This document shows positions 26,963 to 36,278 of a DNA stretch of 64,000 nucleotides, piece by piece. Position 1 is the first letter of the stretch. Each line of letters starts with the position of its first letter. The notes below the pieces were generated by a model. That model was not told the origin of the DNA. It did not search any database and was given only the letters and a program-made list of their open reading frames with translations. A program made the translations under genes and the position numbers. Source of the stretch: Pseudomonadota bacterium (GTDB taxonomy: Bacteria > Pseudomonadota > Gammaproteobacteria > Burkholderiales > Rhodocyclaceae); NCBI GenBank assembly GCA_029776255.1, contig JAKOTN010000083.1:61487-125486 (forward strand). Direction: 5' to 3'.

Positions 26963-28533
26963 AAATCATCCCCCATCCACAACGGGAAACAACGGGTTAC
27001 CAACCACCGCGTCTGGACCCCTGGAAACTGCTGGTCGTCGACGACGAACCCGACGTCCGACGCCTCACCGCGCTCAGCCTGCGTGGTTTCGAGTTCGCCA
27101 ATCGGCCGCTGACAATCATCGAGGCCGATTCGGCGCAAGCCGCCCGCGCCAAGCTCCTCGAACACCGCGATATCGCCGTGGCGCTGATCGACGTGGTAAT
27201 GGAAACCGACGACGCCGGCCTGCGACTGGTGGACTACATTCGAGGCAAGCTCGGCAACCGCATGATACGGTTGATCATCCGCACCGGACAGCCGGGAGCC
27301 GCGCCGGAACGCTATGTCATCGACAATTTCGATATCGACGACTACAAGGACAAGACCGAACTGACCGCGCAAAAATTGTACACGGCGGTGCGCTCCGGCC
27401 TGAAACGTTTCCGCGACTTGCAAACCATCGAATTGAACCGCCTCGGCCTCACCCGCATCCTGGATGTCACCCCGGAGTTGTACAACCTGCACCGCGATCG
27501 CCTGGAAGACTATTTTCGCGGCGTTCTGATGCAAATCATCGGCATCTGCAATCTCGAACATTCGGGCATCATTTCCACCATCGACGGTCTGGTATCGACG
27601 ATGGAAGGCGACGATATCCGCATCCGCGCCGGCACAGGCGATTTCCGCACCGGCGCGGAAAGCGAATTCCGGCGCCAACAGATCACCGAACTCTGTACTC
27701 GCGTCGTCGGCGGTCACGAACTTCCCAAGGAACTGCGGCAAGATGCGATGGTGGTACCGCTACAGATCAAGGATGAAATTCTCGGTTTCGTTTATCTGGA
27801 ATCGCGCGTCGAACTGACGGCGGACGATCGCGAATTGATCCAGGTCATGGCCAACCAATGCGCCGCCGCCCTCGACAACTTCCGCCTGCATCACAGTCTT
27901 GAAGGCTCTTACGACGAAGCGATCGACATGCTGGGCCATGTGGCCGAATTCAAGGACAGCGCCACCGGTCGTCACATCCAGCGCATTCAGGAATACACCC
28001 GCCGTCTGGCCCTGGCCATGGGCTGCACCGACTCCGAAGCCGAACTCTATGCCAAGGCCAGCCGCCTGCACGATGTCGGCAAGGCGGGCATACCCGACAC
28101 CCTCCTGCGCAAACCCGGCCCTCTGACGAGCGAGGAATTCGCCGCCATGCAGCGGCACACCCGAATCGGCGACGCGGTGCTCAGCCGCAGCGTCTCCCTG
28201 GGCGTCGCCCGCGTCGTCGCGCGCTCACACCATGAGCACTGGGATGGCAGCGGTTACCCGAACGGGCTTTTGGGCGTCGAGATTCCGTTTGCCGCCCGCG
28301 TCGTCGCCGTTGCCGATGTTTTCGACGCGCTGGTCAGCAGGCGTCCCTACAGGGACGCCTGGGAACCGGAAAAGGCCGCGGCGGAAATCGCCGCCGGCAG
28401 CGGCGGCCATTTCGATCCCCATGTCGTGAAAGCCTTCATGCAGCTCTACCACTCGGGCGCATTGAACGATCTGATCGCCATGAGCAACGATATGCAGGAC
28501 AACGTGCGCGAAGCCCTCAAGTGGCGCGACTGA
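26959..28533 (+). CDS. HD-GYP response regulator (receiver, DUF3369, HD-GYP)
   Basis: A 524-aa c-di-GMP phosphodiesterase of the RpfG type. Receiver domain (about 25-150; KLLVVDDEPDVRRLT, LIDVVMET), DUF3369/GAF-like middle (about 170-320; ILDVTPELYNLHRDRL, LEHSGIISTIDGLVS) and HD-GYP domain (about 335-500; SRLHDVGKAGIP, RSHHEHWDGSGYPNG). HD and GYP motifs are intact, so hydrolysis of c-di-GMP is likely. ATG 26959 overlaps the kinase stop as ATGA; the track's upstream start lies inside the kinase and is rejected. Confidence 0.92.
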   Translation: MKIIPHPQRETTGYQPPRLDPWKLLVVDDEPDVRRLTALSLRGFEFANRPLTIIEADSAQAARAKLLEHRDIAVALIDVVMETDDAGLRLVDYIRGKLGNRMIRLIIRTGQPGAAPERYVIDNFDIDDYKDKTELTAQKLYTAVRSGLKRFRDLQTIELNRLGLTRILDVTPELYNLHRDRLEDYFRGVLMQIIGICNLEHSGIISTIDGLVSTMEGDDIRIRAGTGDFRTGAESEFRRQQITELCTRVVGGHELPKELRQDAMVVPLQIKDEILGFVYLESRVELTADDRELIQVMANQCAAALDNFRLHHSLEGSYDEAIDMLGHVAEFKDSATGRHIQRIQEYTRRLALAMGCTDSEAELYAKASRLHDVGKAGIPDTLLRKPGPLTSEEFAAMQRHTRIGDAVLSRSVSLGVARVVARSHHEHWDGSGYPNGLLGVEIPFAARVVAVADVFDALVSRRPYRDAWEPEKAAAEIAAGSGGHFDPHVVKAFMQLYHSGALNDLIAMSNDMQDNVREALKWRD

Positions 28534-28658
28534 CCGCGCTGGGAATCGACCGGAGAAATCGGCGGTAGCGAGCGACGGCCGGTTTTCGGATCGGCCGCAT
28601 CGTCCCTTTCCGGTAGCCCGATCCGTGCTAGCGCTATCGCTGCCGTCGCCTTGGTGAC

Positions 28659-29660
28659 TCACACCCTCTCGCTGCAATCCTGCCCGTAATCCTGCGACTC
28701 ACGACCGGCAAGTCGTCGCAAAAAACCTTGCAAGGCGGGAGGAAGCGGGGCGTCGACAGCCAGCCGTCTATCCTCCAGAGGATGCGGAAAGCCGATCTTC
28801 CAGGCATGCAGAAACATGCGCTTCAAGCCTTGCCGCGCCAACGTCTTGTTCAAGGAAAAATCGCCGTATTTCTCATCGCCAGCGATAGGAAACCCCAAGT
28901 GCGCCAAATGGACGCGAATCTGGTGCGTCCGCCCACTGCGCAACTCCGCTTCCAGCAAACTGAAGTGCTGCCAGCGCGCCAACAGCCGAAAAACCGTATG
29001 CGCCGCCTTGCCTTCGGCGGCAACGCGCACCCGGCGCTCACCTGACTCTTGCAAATATTTCAACAAGGGAAACTTGACGTTGCGCACCTGATCCATCCAG
29101 CGCCCACCGACCAACACCAGATAGCGCTTGTCGGCCGCCCGTTGACCACCGCATCCTCCCTGGCGAAACACCTCATGCAACGCCACCAGCGCCGCGCGTT
29201 TCTTGGCCAGCAGCAAAACACCCGAGGTTTCGCGGTCAAGGCGATGCGCGAGTTCGAGGAAACGCGCTTGCGGGCGTTGCCGACGCAACGCCTCGATCAC
29301 GCCGAAACTCTCGCCGCTGCCGCCATGCACGGCAATGCCGGCGGGTTTATCGACGATCAGCAAGGACTCATCCTCATAGAGCACCGGCAATTGCGCCTTG
29401 AATTCCGCGCCGGCGACCACTTCCGCCTCGGCGCGTGCCATGCGGACCGGTGGAATGCGCAGGACATCCCCGCTTTGCAGGCGGTACGACACCTCCGCGC
29501 GTCGTCCGTTGACACGCACCTGCCCGCTACGGACGATGCTGTAAATATGACTTTTAGGCACCCCCTTGCAATGCTTCAACAGCAGGTTGTCCAGACGCTG
29601 TCCGTGCTCGTTTTCTGTAACTAATGCGTGTGTAACGGAGATTTTGCTAATTTCAGTCAT
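28659..29660 (-). CDS. rluC: 23S rRNA pseudouridine synthase RluC
   Basis: A 333-aa RluA-family enzyme with an N-terminal S4 domain (about 20-75; GQRLDNLLLKHCKGVPKSHIYSIV cut short here by the motif rule: RLDNLLLK ... SGQVRVNG) and the catalytic domain with the Asp in ELAHRLDRETSGVLLLAK and the later RSGRTHQIRVHLAHLGFP. It modifies uridines near 955/2504/2580 of 23S rRNA. Its divergent position next to rne is the same as in many proteobacteria, which supports RluC over RluD. Confidence 0.93.
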   Translation of the reverse strand: MTEISKISVTHALVTENEHGQRLDNLLLKHCKGVPKSHIYSIVRSGQVRVNGRRAEVSYRLQSGDVLRIPPVRMARAEAEVVAGAEFKAQLPVLYEDESLLIVDKPAGIAVHGGSGESFGVIEALRRQRPQARFLELAHRLDRETSGVLLLAKKRAALVALHEVFRQGGCGGQRAADKRYLVLVGGRWMDQVRNVKFPLLKYLQESGERRVRVAAEGKAAHTVFRLLARWQHFSLLEAELRSGRTHQIRVHLAHLGFPIAGDEKYGDFSLNKTLARQGLKRMFLHAWKIGFPHPLEDRRLAVDAPLPPALQGFLRRLAGRESQDYGQDCSERV

Positions 29661-30062
29661 TTTTAATATACTTCTCTTGATTTGCGTCTTGGGTTGAAAG
29701 AGGCGCTGACCCGTTAGACCGTCGAGCCACGGCGATTTGATTTAAATTGCGATGCACTTTTCGGCAGGCTTCAGCCGCCTCGCTTGCGCCAATCTGCGCA
29801 AGGTCCTCTCAACGCCGATCATCTGGTTAAGTACGCTCACCACGAAGTAGCGATACTACTTGAACTACGCGCGCCTAGCACCTGTGGAGCGGCCCAGGAA
29901 GATTCCCGAATCCTTGAATTTTCAAGGTCCGACGAGATATCGAGTCGGCGGAAGACCCCTATTAGTTGCCCAATCGGAATAAACCTCGAGGATGCCAAGC
30001 ACAACTAATCCGTAACTGCCTGCGAAAGGCTTTCCCCCGTGACAGCGCGTGGGAGCAAAAAA
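29661..30062. other. Divergent rluC-rne intergenic region and rne leader
   Basis: About 400 bases with no supported ORF. In enteric bacteria the long rne 5' leader folds and lets RNase E control its own mRNA. The space here would allow the same, but I see no specific element that proves it. Confidence 0.5.
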
Positions 30063-32924
30063 ATGAAACGCATGCTGTTTAATGCAACACAAGCCGAGGA
30101 ACTCCGTGTTGCCATTGTCGATGGTCAGAAACTAATCGACCTCGATATCGAATCGGCCACCAAGGAGCAGAAAAAGAGCAACATTTATAAAGCGGTCATT
30201 ACGCGCATAGAGCCCAGCCTGGAGGCGGCTTTTGTCGACTATGGCGCTGAACGGCATGGTTTTTTGCCGTTCAAGGAGGTGTCCCGCGCATTTTTCCAGC
30301 CGAGTGTCGACGCGGGCCGCGCAACGATAAAGGAAGCGCTGCGCGAAGGGCAGGAACTGATCGTCCAGGTCGACAAGGACGAACGCGGCAACAAGGGCGC
30401 GGCACTGACCACCTTCGTCAGTCTCGCCGGCCGGTATCTGGTTCTGATGCCGAACAATCCTCGCGGAGGCGGCGTCTCGCGGCGCGTCGAGGGCAATGAG
30501 CGCGCGGAACTGCGCGAAGCCATGGATCAACTGCAGGTTCCGGCGGGCATGAGCCTGATCGCCCGCACCGCGGCCATCGGACGCAACGCCGAAGAGCTGC
30601 AGTGGGACCTCAACTACCTGCTGCAATTGTGGAAAGCCATCGAAGCGGCCGCCGGCCAGCAAAAAGGCGCCTTCCTGATCTACCAGGAAGGGAGTCTGGT
30701 CATTCGCGCGATCCGCGACTATTTCCAGCCGGATATCGGCGAAATCCTGGTCGATACCGATGAAGTCTTCGAGCAGGCACGGCAGTTCATGGAACACGTG
30801 ATGCCGGGAACCGTCAATCGCATCAAGCGTTATCGCGACGATGTGCCGCTGTTCTCCCGCTTCCAGATCGAACACCAGATCGAGTCGGCGTATTCCCGCC
30901 AGGTCAGCCTGCCGTCGGGCGGCGCCATCGTCATCGACCACACCGAGGCACTGGTATCCGTCGACGTCAACTCGGGGCGCTCGACGCGCGGCGCCGACAT
31001 CGAGGAAACGGCACTGAAGACCAACCTCGAGGCCGCCGAGGAAGTGGCCCGCCAGTTCCGTCTGCGCGACCTTGGCGGACTGATCATCATCGACTTCATC
31101 GACATGGAAAACCAGCGCAACCAGCGCGAAGTCGAGAATCGCGTTCGCGACGCCCTGCGTTTCGACCGCGCGCGCGTGCAAACCGGCAAGATCAGCCGTT
31201 TCGGCCTGCTCGAACTGTCGCGACAGCGCCTGCGGCCGGCGCTTGCCGAAACCAGCTACATCCCTTGTCCGCGCTGCTCCGGCACCGGGCACATTCGCAG
31301 CACCGAATCGGCGGCGCTGCATATTCTGCGCATCCTCGAAGAGGAGGCGATGAAGGACAACACCGCCGCCGTTCACGCCCAGGTTCCGGTGGATGTCGCC
31401 ACCTTCCTGCTCAACGAAAAACGGGCCGATGTCCAGGCGGTCGAATTGCGCCAGAAAGTCTCCATTCTGCTGATTCCAAACACCCATCTGGAAACCCCGC
31501 AACATTCCATCGCGCGTATCCGCAACGACGACCTCGGTCACGAGGAGTTGCTGCAACCCTCCTACCGGATGGTGGAAATGCCGTCGGAAGACGATGCCAA
31601 GGATGCCTCGCCGTCCGGCGAGCCGAAACCGCCACGCGCGGAGGCCGCCATCAAGGGCATTGCCGCCGCGCAACCGGCACCGCACATCGCCGAACGCCTC
31701 CCGACACCCGTTCAGCCGGAAGCGCCGGCAACGTTGACCGCCAGGATCGTGAGGAAAATCCGCTCCTGGTTCAACCCGCCGCCGGAAGCAGTGACGCCGC
31801 CGGAGCCGACGGCGCCACGCGGTGGGCAACTGCGCGACACACCGCGCGAGCCGCGTCGCAACGGCCATTCCCGCGGCCCTCGTCGGGACGACAACCGCGA
31901 AACGCCCGAAACACGCGTACCGCGCGAAACCTCCCCGCAGGCGCGCAACGAGGCGCCAAAAACACGCGAACCACGCGAGCCGCGTGAACCCCGCGACCCG
32001 GCAGCCGTGCGCGAACCCCGCCGTCCGCGTGGCGAGCCACGTCGCGAGCAACCGGCCATCGCCGCCAGCACGCCAGTCGCCGCTCCCGCCGCCAAGACGG
32101 AAACCAGCGCCGGCACCGCGCCCCGACCGCCTGCCGGCCCTGAACAGACAGGGCCAGAGGAAACGAGCGGCGCACCGCGTCGCCGCGGCCGTCGTGGCGG
32201 ACGACGCGAACGTGGCGAACGCAGCGAGAAAAGCGAAAATCAACTGGAACTGCTCGCCAGTCCGGCCTCCGTGGGCGAGGATGTCGGCAACAACGCGGCC
32301 ATCCCCGCCGTCGCGTCGGTCGAGAGCGTCGCCGAAACGCCTGTCGTGACACCGGCAGCGGCGGAAACCGCCGAACCACTCACACCTGCAATCACACCAG
32401 CGCTCACGGTCGAAGCGGCGCCGACGAAGACTCCGGAAACGACAACAACGGCAGCGCCTAGCGCGGAGTCCAGCACGGCGCCAGAAGCAATACCGGCCCC
32501 CAGCGCCGCCACGGAAAACCCCGTTCCGCCACCCGCTCTCCCGCCCGTGATCGAAACGGCGACGCCGCAAACCGAGGAGGCACGCGCCACGGTCATCGCC
32601 GATGCGGCACCCGCCGAGACTCCGGTCGTTGCGAACCAATCGACACCCGCCGAGGCGATGGCGACCGAGGCCACTGGCGACGAGGCGACGGTCGAGGTGC
32701 GAAACGCAGCGGCAACCACCGACACGGCAACCGGCAACCCAGCGGCGGACATCCGCCACGCCATCGACGCCAGCGGCCTGGTGATGGTCGAAACGGCGCC
32801 GGATAAAATTCAGACTTGGCAACCTGACACCGGGCGCGACGCGCCGGCGCCGCTCGGGCGTCGCAAACGGGCGACGGTCGTCATCCCCGACGAACCGCTG
32901 GTCATGGTCGAAACCCGGCGCTAG
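30063..32924 (+). CDS. rne: Ribonuclease E
   Basis: A 953-aa endoribonuclease and degradosome scaffold. Start [15 protein letters not shown] at 30063 matches the family; the track GTG at 30039 is rejected. S1 domain about 36-125, DNase-I-like catalytic domain with the metal Asp residues in [13 protein letters not shown] and IIIDFIDM, and the zinc-link CPRCSGTG. The C-terminal 440 residues are disordered and rich in Pro, Ala, Glu and Arg, with a probable RNA-binding arginine block ([16 protein letters not shown]). LVMVET occurs twice near the end. Confidence 0.96.
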   Translation: MKRMLFNATQAEELRVAIVDGQKLIDLDIESATKEQKKSNIYKAVITRIEPSLEAAFVDYGAERHGFLPFKEVSRAFFQPSVDAGRATIKEALREGQELIVQVDKDERGNKGAALTTFVSLAGRYLVLMPNNPRGGGVSRRVEGNERAELREAMDQLQVPAGMSLIARTAAIGRNAEELQWDLNYLLQLWKAIEAAAGQQKGAFLIYQEGSLVIRAIRDYFQPDIGEILVDTDEVFEQARQFMEHVMPGTVNRIKRYRDDVPLFSRFQIEHQIESAYSRQVSLPSGGAIVIDHTEALVSVDVNSGRSTRGADIEETALKTNLEAAEEVARQFRLRDLGGLIIIDFIDMENQRNQREVENRVRDALRFDRARVQTGKISRFGLLELSRQRLRPALAETSYIPCPRCSGTGHIRSTESAALHILRILEEEAMKDNTAAVHAQVPVDVATFLLNEKRADVQAVELRQKVSILLIPNTHLETPQHSIARIRNDDLGHEELLQPSYRMVEMPSEDDAKDASPSGEPKPPRAEAAIKGIAAAQPAPHIAERLPTPVQPEAPATLTARIVRKIRSWFNPPPEAVTPPEPTAPRGGQLRDTPREPRRNGHSRGPRRDDNRETPETRVPRETSPQARNEAPKTREPREPREPRDPAAVREPRRPRGEPRREQPAIAASTPVAAPAAKTETSAGTAPRPPAGPEQTGPEETSGAPRRRGRRGGRRERGERSEKSENQLELLASPASVGEDVGNNAAIPAVASVESVAETPVVTPAAAETAEPLTPAITPALTVEAAPTKTPETTTTAAPSAESSTAPEAIPAPSAATENPVPPPALPPVIETATPQTEEARATVIADAAPAETPVVANQSTPAEAMATEATGDEATVEVRNAAATTDTATGNPAADIRHAIDASGLVMVETAPDKIQTWQPDTGRDAPAPLGRRKRATVVIPDEPLVMVETRR

Positions 32925-32987
32925 GCGCTGACGGCGGGCGCCCCATGGGTAGCCTGCCGCCGCCAAACCGAGGCCCGGAGGCAACGA

Positions 32988-34646
32988 ATGGCCCGCATCC
33001 TGCCCGATGGCTGGCGCGAACTCGCCGTCACCGGCGCCGCGCAACGCGAAATCGAAACCCTGGCCCTCCTGGCCAGTCATCTCTCCGACAACTACACCGT
33101 TTATCACGCCGTACACTGGACGAATCTGGAGCGCGGCCATGCGGTCTTCGGTGACGCCGACTTCGTCATCGTCAATGGCGCCGGCGACTGCCTGCTCATA
33201 GAGCAGCAAAGCGGCTTTCTCGGCGAAACGCCGGAAGGTCTGATCAAGGCGCACGCCGGCAAACACCGGAACATCGTCGCCCAGTTGGCCCGTACCCGCG
33301 AAGCGCTGCGACTGAAACTGCGCGCACGTCCCAGCGGCGGCGAGGTCGCGCTCGACGTCTTGCTGTATTGCCCCGACTACCACGTCAAGTTTCCGCACAC
33401 CGCCGGCCTGCTGCCGGAGCGCATCGTCGACGCGCGGCAACGCCAGAACCTGATCGCCATTCTCCGTGCCATCCTGCCGGAAGCGGCGGCAACGCCGGCC
33501 ACCAAGGATGTTCATCGCGTTCTCGGCGACATCATCCAGCTCGAGAGCGATGTCAGCGCGTTGCTGGGACGCGCCCGCGCGCTGGTCACTCGCGTTTCCG
33601 GCGGCCTGGCCCACTGGGCGCGACAACTCGATATCGAACCTTTCCGGCTACGCGTCACCGGCACCGCCGGCTCGGGCAAAACCCAACTGGCGCTCGCCGA
33701 ATACCGCGATGCCCTAACCAAGGGCCGGCGACCGTTGTACGTCTGCTTCAACCGGCCGCTGGCCGATCATTTCAACGCCATCGCTCCAGCGGGCGGACTG
33801 GCCTGAACCTTCCACACGCTCTGCGACCGCCACCTCCGCGCGCACGGCGAAACACCCGACTTCGGCCACCCCGGCGCGTTCGAGCGACTGGTCGATCGAG
33901 CCACCGAACTGCCGGTCGACGACGACTTGCGCTTCGACACCGTGATCGTCGACGAAGGACAAGACTTTCCGGAGGCCTGGCGCGACCAGGTGTTTCGCCA
34001 TGCCGACCCGGCGGCGCGGCGGCTGTGGCTGGAAGACCCGCTGCAAAATCTTTACGGACGTCCGCCGCTGGCCTTGCCCGGCTGGGTCGGCCTGCGCGCC
34101 GTCGCCAACTATCGCAGCCCGCGTCCAGTGGTACGGCTGCTACAGGATCTGCTGCCGGCGGAAGCGACGATCGAAGCCGTCTCGCCCTTCGACATCGAAG
34201 ACATCGATTTTCTGATCTACCACCACCCCGCCGAGATACCGCAAAAGGTCAAGGAAGCGCTCCGCCGCTGCCACGCGGCCGGTTTCCGCAAGGAAGATAC
34301 CGTTCTGCTCAGTTATCGCGGCCGCGAAAATTCGCAACTGATGTCTCTGACGCAGCTTGGCGCCTACCGCCTGCGCGCTTATTCCGGCCGCCACGATCTT
34401 TTCGGCCAACCGCTACTGTCCACGGGCGATCTGCTGATGGAAACGGTCTATCGCTTCAAGGGTCAGGCGGCGCCGGCGGTGATTTTCGCCGAAATCGATT
34501 TCGAAACGCTGGACGACAAGGCGCTACGCAAACTCTTTGTCGGCGCCACGCGCGCGATTCTCAAACTGGTGCTGGTCGTCTCAGAACGCGCCGCCCTGCA
34601 ATTGCAGGCGCGGCGGCGTCCTCTCCCGCAAACGCAACCCAGATAA
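32988..34646 (+). pseudogene. NERD/UvrD-like helicase, split by an in-frame TGA
   Basis: One reading frame runs through both track ORFs (32988-33806 and 33927-34646), broken only by TGA at 33804-33806 between GGLA and TFHTLCDRHL. The N-terminal part resembles a nuclease-related NERD domain (VFGDADFVIVN, LLIEQQS); the rest is an SF1-type helicase/ATPase (Walker A GTAGSGKTQ, Walker B VIVDEGQDF, late VYRFKGQAAPAVI). TFHTLCD right after the stop matches a conserved helicase stretch, so the stop is a lesion inside a domain. Either a recent mutation or a sequencing error; two separate working proteins are unlikely. Confidence 0.8.
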
Positions 34647-34785
34647 TCGACTGAAATCTTGAATTCAAGCCAGACGCAAGTCCTCGACGAACGGCAGGCC
34701 TAATTTCGCGTTTGGCAAGACGGGGGGCGTTTTCGACATAACGACAAGGCGACCCCACGAGCAGTGAGCAGTTAACCATGCCGCT

Positions 34786-34808
34786 AAAACCGAGTGTCGG
34801 TTTTTTTT
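34786..34808 (+). terminator. Intrinsic terminator after the helicase pseudogene
   Basis: AAAACCGA and TCGGTTTT form a perfect 8-bp stem with a GTG loop, followed by an unbroken run of eight T (34801-34808). About 140 bases after the helicase stop, on its strand. Confidence 0.65.
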
Positions 34809-34917
34809 ACAACCACCAGATTCAATGGCTAATTTCGAACCCGGAAAAACCATAATATAAAAATTTAATTGTAAAAAAAACAAAATATTATTGTTTTCAA
34901 ACCCTGATTTTCACCCG

Positions 34918-34934
34918 TCGGCATGATTTTGGCT
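34918..34934 (+). promoter_or_regulatory. Sigma-54-like -24/-12 promoter of the PEP-CTERM gene
   Basis: TCGGCATGATTTTGGCT has the invariant GG (34920-34921) and GC (34932-34933) exactly 10 bases apart and agrees well with TGGCAC-N5-TTGCW. The ATG lies 60 bases further on. PEP-CTERM genes are known to depend on sigma-54 with PrsK/PrsR in several betaproteobacteria, which fits. The 100 bases upstream are very AT-rich. Confidence 0.6.
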
Positions 34935-34993
34935 TTAAGTATAAGGTCGCCGTCCAACCCCGGACGAATCGATAAACTGGGAGGCTAATCATA

Positions 34994-35923
34994 ATGAACT
35001 GCAGGAGAATACGTTTTGCCACGACCGTCCTAATCAGTGCTTTTGGTGGCCTTGCCGTCACGCCGCTACAGGCCGCTTCTATTCCATTTAACTGGGCACT
35101 CAATTATTCCTATAATCCCAACGCTGCAAACACCTTTGATACTGAGCAGACGTTGAACAGCGCACCAGCGACTCCGGCCACATCGACCTATTCGCAATCA
35201 GGTAGTTGGGGAAGCGTCAGTGGCTACGCGTCGGCCAATCTGGCGACCGGCGAATTGAAGTTGCGTAGCAGCGCAACGAACGGCGATGGCACCGCGGCCC
35301 CCTATATGCAAACAAATGCGATCTTCGGCGACAGTTTCACGACAACGGCGACCAGTGGATCGCCGTACACGTGGAACGGTTCCTCCGCGACTTTCAATTT
35401 GGCGTTGACCGGCACGCTTAACGGCGTGGACGCCTCATCGAACGCGGGCGCTTTTGTGATTCTGATGATCCTCAACAAAGGCACGCTTGACCCAGGCCAA
35501 CCACTGATCGGCAGCGTGAACACCAAGCAATATTTCCTTTGGAACCTTGGCAATCCAACCCTCCAGCTCTACTACACGAATCCACAGGGCCAATCCCAGG
35601 CATTAACGACCACCTACAGCTACACCAGCCTTCCACCAACGATCAGCGCGACCTTCGCGCCGGGGGGGGACTTCGACTGGGCACTACTGCTCGGTGCCTC
35701 GGGGCAGGAAATGAACCCTGGTGACTCCTTCGACGTTGATCTTTCGCACACGCTGACACTTAGTTATGTGGGACCAGAAGGTGGAATTACCGCATCCGAA
35801 TCCGGCCAATTTGGGAATATCACGTCACGCAATGGAACCGTGCCTGAACCTAGCGCACTCGCCTTGCTTGGATTGGGGCTTGCTGGACTTGCATATAAAA
35901 GACGAGGAAAAGGAAGCCAATAA
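34994..35923 (+). CDS. PEP-CTERM sorting domain protein
   Basis: A 309-aa exported protein. Signal peptide (about 1-27, TVLISAFGGLAVTPLQAA), a Ser/Thr/Gly-rich beta-type body, and a C-terminal PEP-CTERM signal: VPEPSALALLGLGLAG then KRR. Such proteins are processed by an exosortase at the membrane and associated with exopolysaccharide. GGGAGG lies 9 bases before the ATG. No exosortase or EPS genes are in the window. It stands alone with its own sigma-54-like promoter and a strong downstream hairpin. Function of the body is unknown. Confidence 0.92.
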   Translation: MNCRRIRFATTVLISAFGGLAVTPLQAASIPFNWALNYSYNPNAANTFDTEQTLNSAPATPATSTYSQSGSWGSVSGYASANLATGELKLRSSATNGDGTAAPYMQTNAIFGDSFTTTATSGSPYTWNGSSATFNLALTGTLNGVDASSNAGAFVILMILNKGTLDPGQPLIGSVNTKQYFLWNLGNPTLQLYYTNPQGQSQALTTTYSYTSLPPTISATFAPGGDFDWALLLGASGQEMNPGDSFDVDLSHTLTLSYVGPEGGITASESGQFGNITSRNGTVPEPSALALLGLGLAGLAYKRRGKGSQ

Positions 35924-36278
35924 ACCGGCCTGCTGGCCGAATTTTCCCTGGAACTGACGACGGCCTGGCGGCGCGATTCTCGCCGCCAGGCCGTCGACAA
36001 ATCACGGATAGTCGTTCGCTTCAATTTCGATGAAACGTTGTCGATCAGCCCAAGAGGCATTGAATCACCCCGATTTTTTGACGAAGCGACCTTCTTTGGC
36101 CAGATGGAGGCATGACGATGACGGAAATGACCCGCATCAAGGCTTTCGCGCGAAAATCTTAACCTGAATGCCGCATCCCGGAACGAGCCCGTGACAGAAG
36201 ACGATCTGTAGACAGCGAAACGCGCACGGCAATGAAATAATAATAAAACCATAAAGTTATTGAAATCACCTCACCATC
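35924..36278. other. Intergenic region between the PEP-CTERM gene and pepD
   Basis: About 355 bases. Apart from the hairpin at 35958 I see no gene; short ORFs on either strand look like chance. The last 60 bases are AT-rich and would hold the pepD promoter. Confidence 0.5.
35958..35996 (+). terminator. Strong hairpin after the PEP-CTERM gene
   Basis: CGACGGCCTGGCGGCG and its exact complement form a perfect 16-bp stem with a 7-base loop, about 35 bases after the stop. No T-run follows, but the stem is very stable and probably ends or protects the transcript. Confidence 0.6.

Larger units (their letters stand above)
34647..34993. other. AT-rich intergenic region before the PEP-CTERM gene
   Basis: About 350 bases without a gene. 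It holds the terminator at 34786 and the sigma-54-like promoter at 34918. Between them (34830-34910) is a stretch of A/T runs (TAATATAAAAATTTAATTG) quite unlike the local base composition, a possible bent-DNA or enhancer region. Confidence 0.6.

Noticed and set aside
30132-33626. 1164-aa ORF on the minus strand opposite rne and the helicase
   Set aside because: It is a shadow of rne: RNase E motifs are unmistakable on the plus strand, while this product is a low-complexity Arg/Gly/Asp-rich translation caused by high GC.
33804-33806. TGA as a selenocysteine codon
   Set aside because: No hairpin of SECIS type follows, and helicases of this group have no catalytic Cys/Sec at that place.
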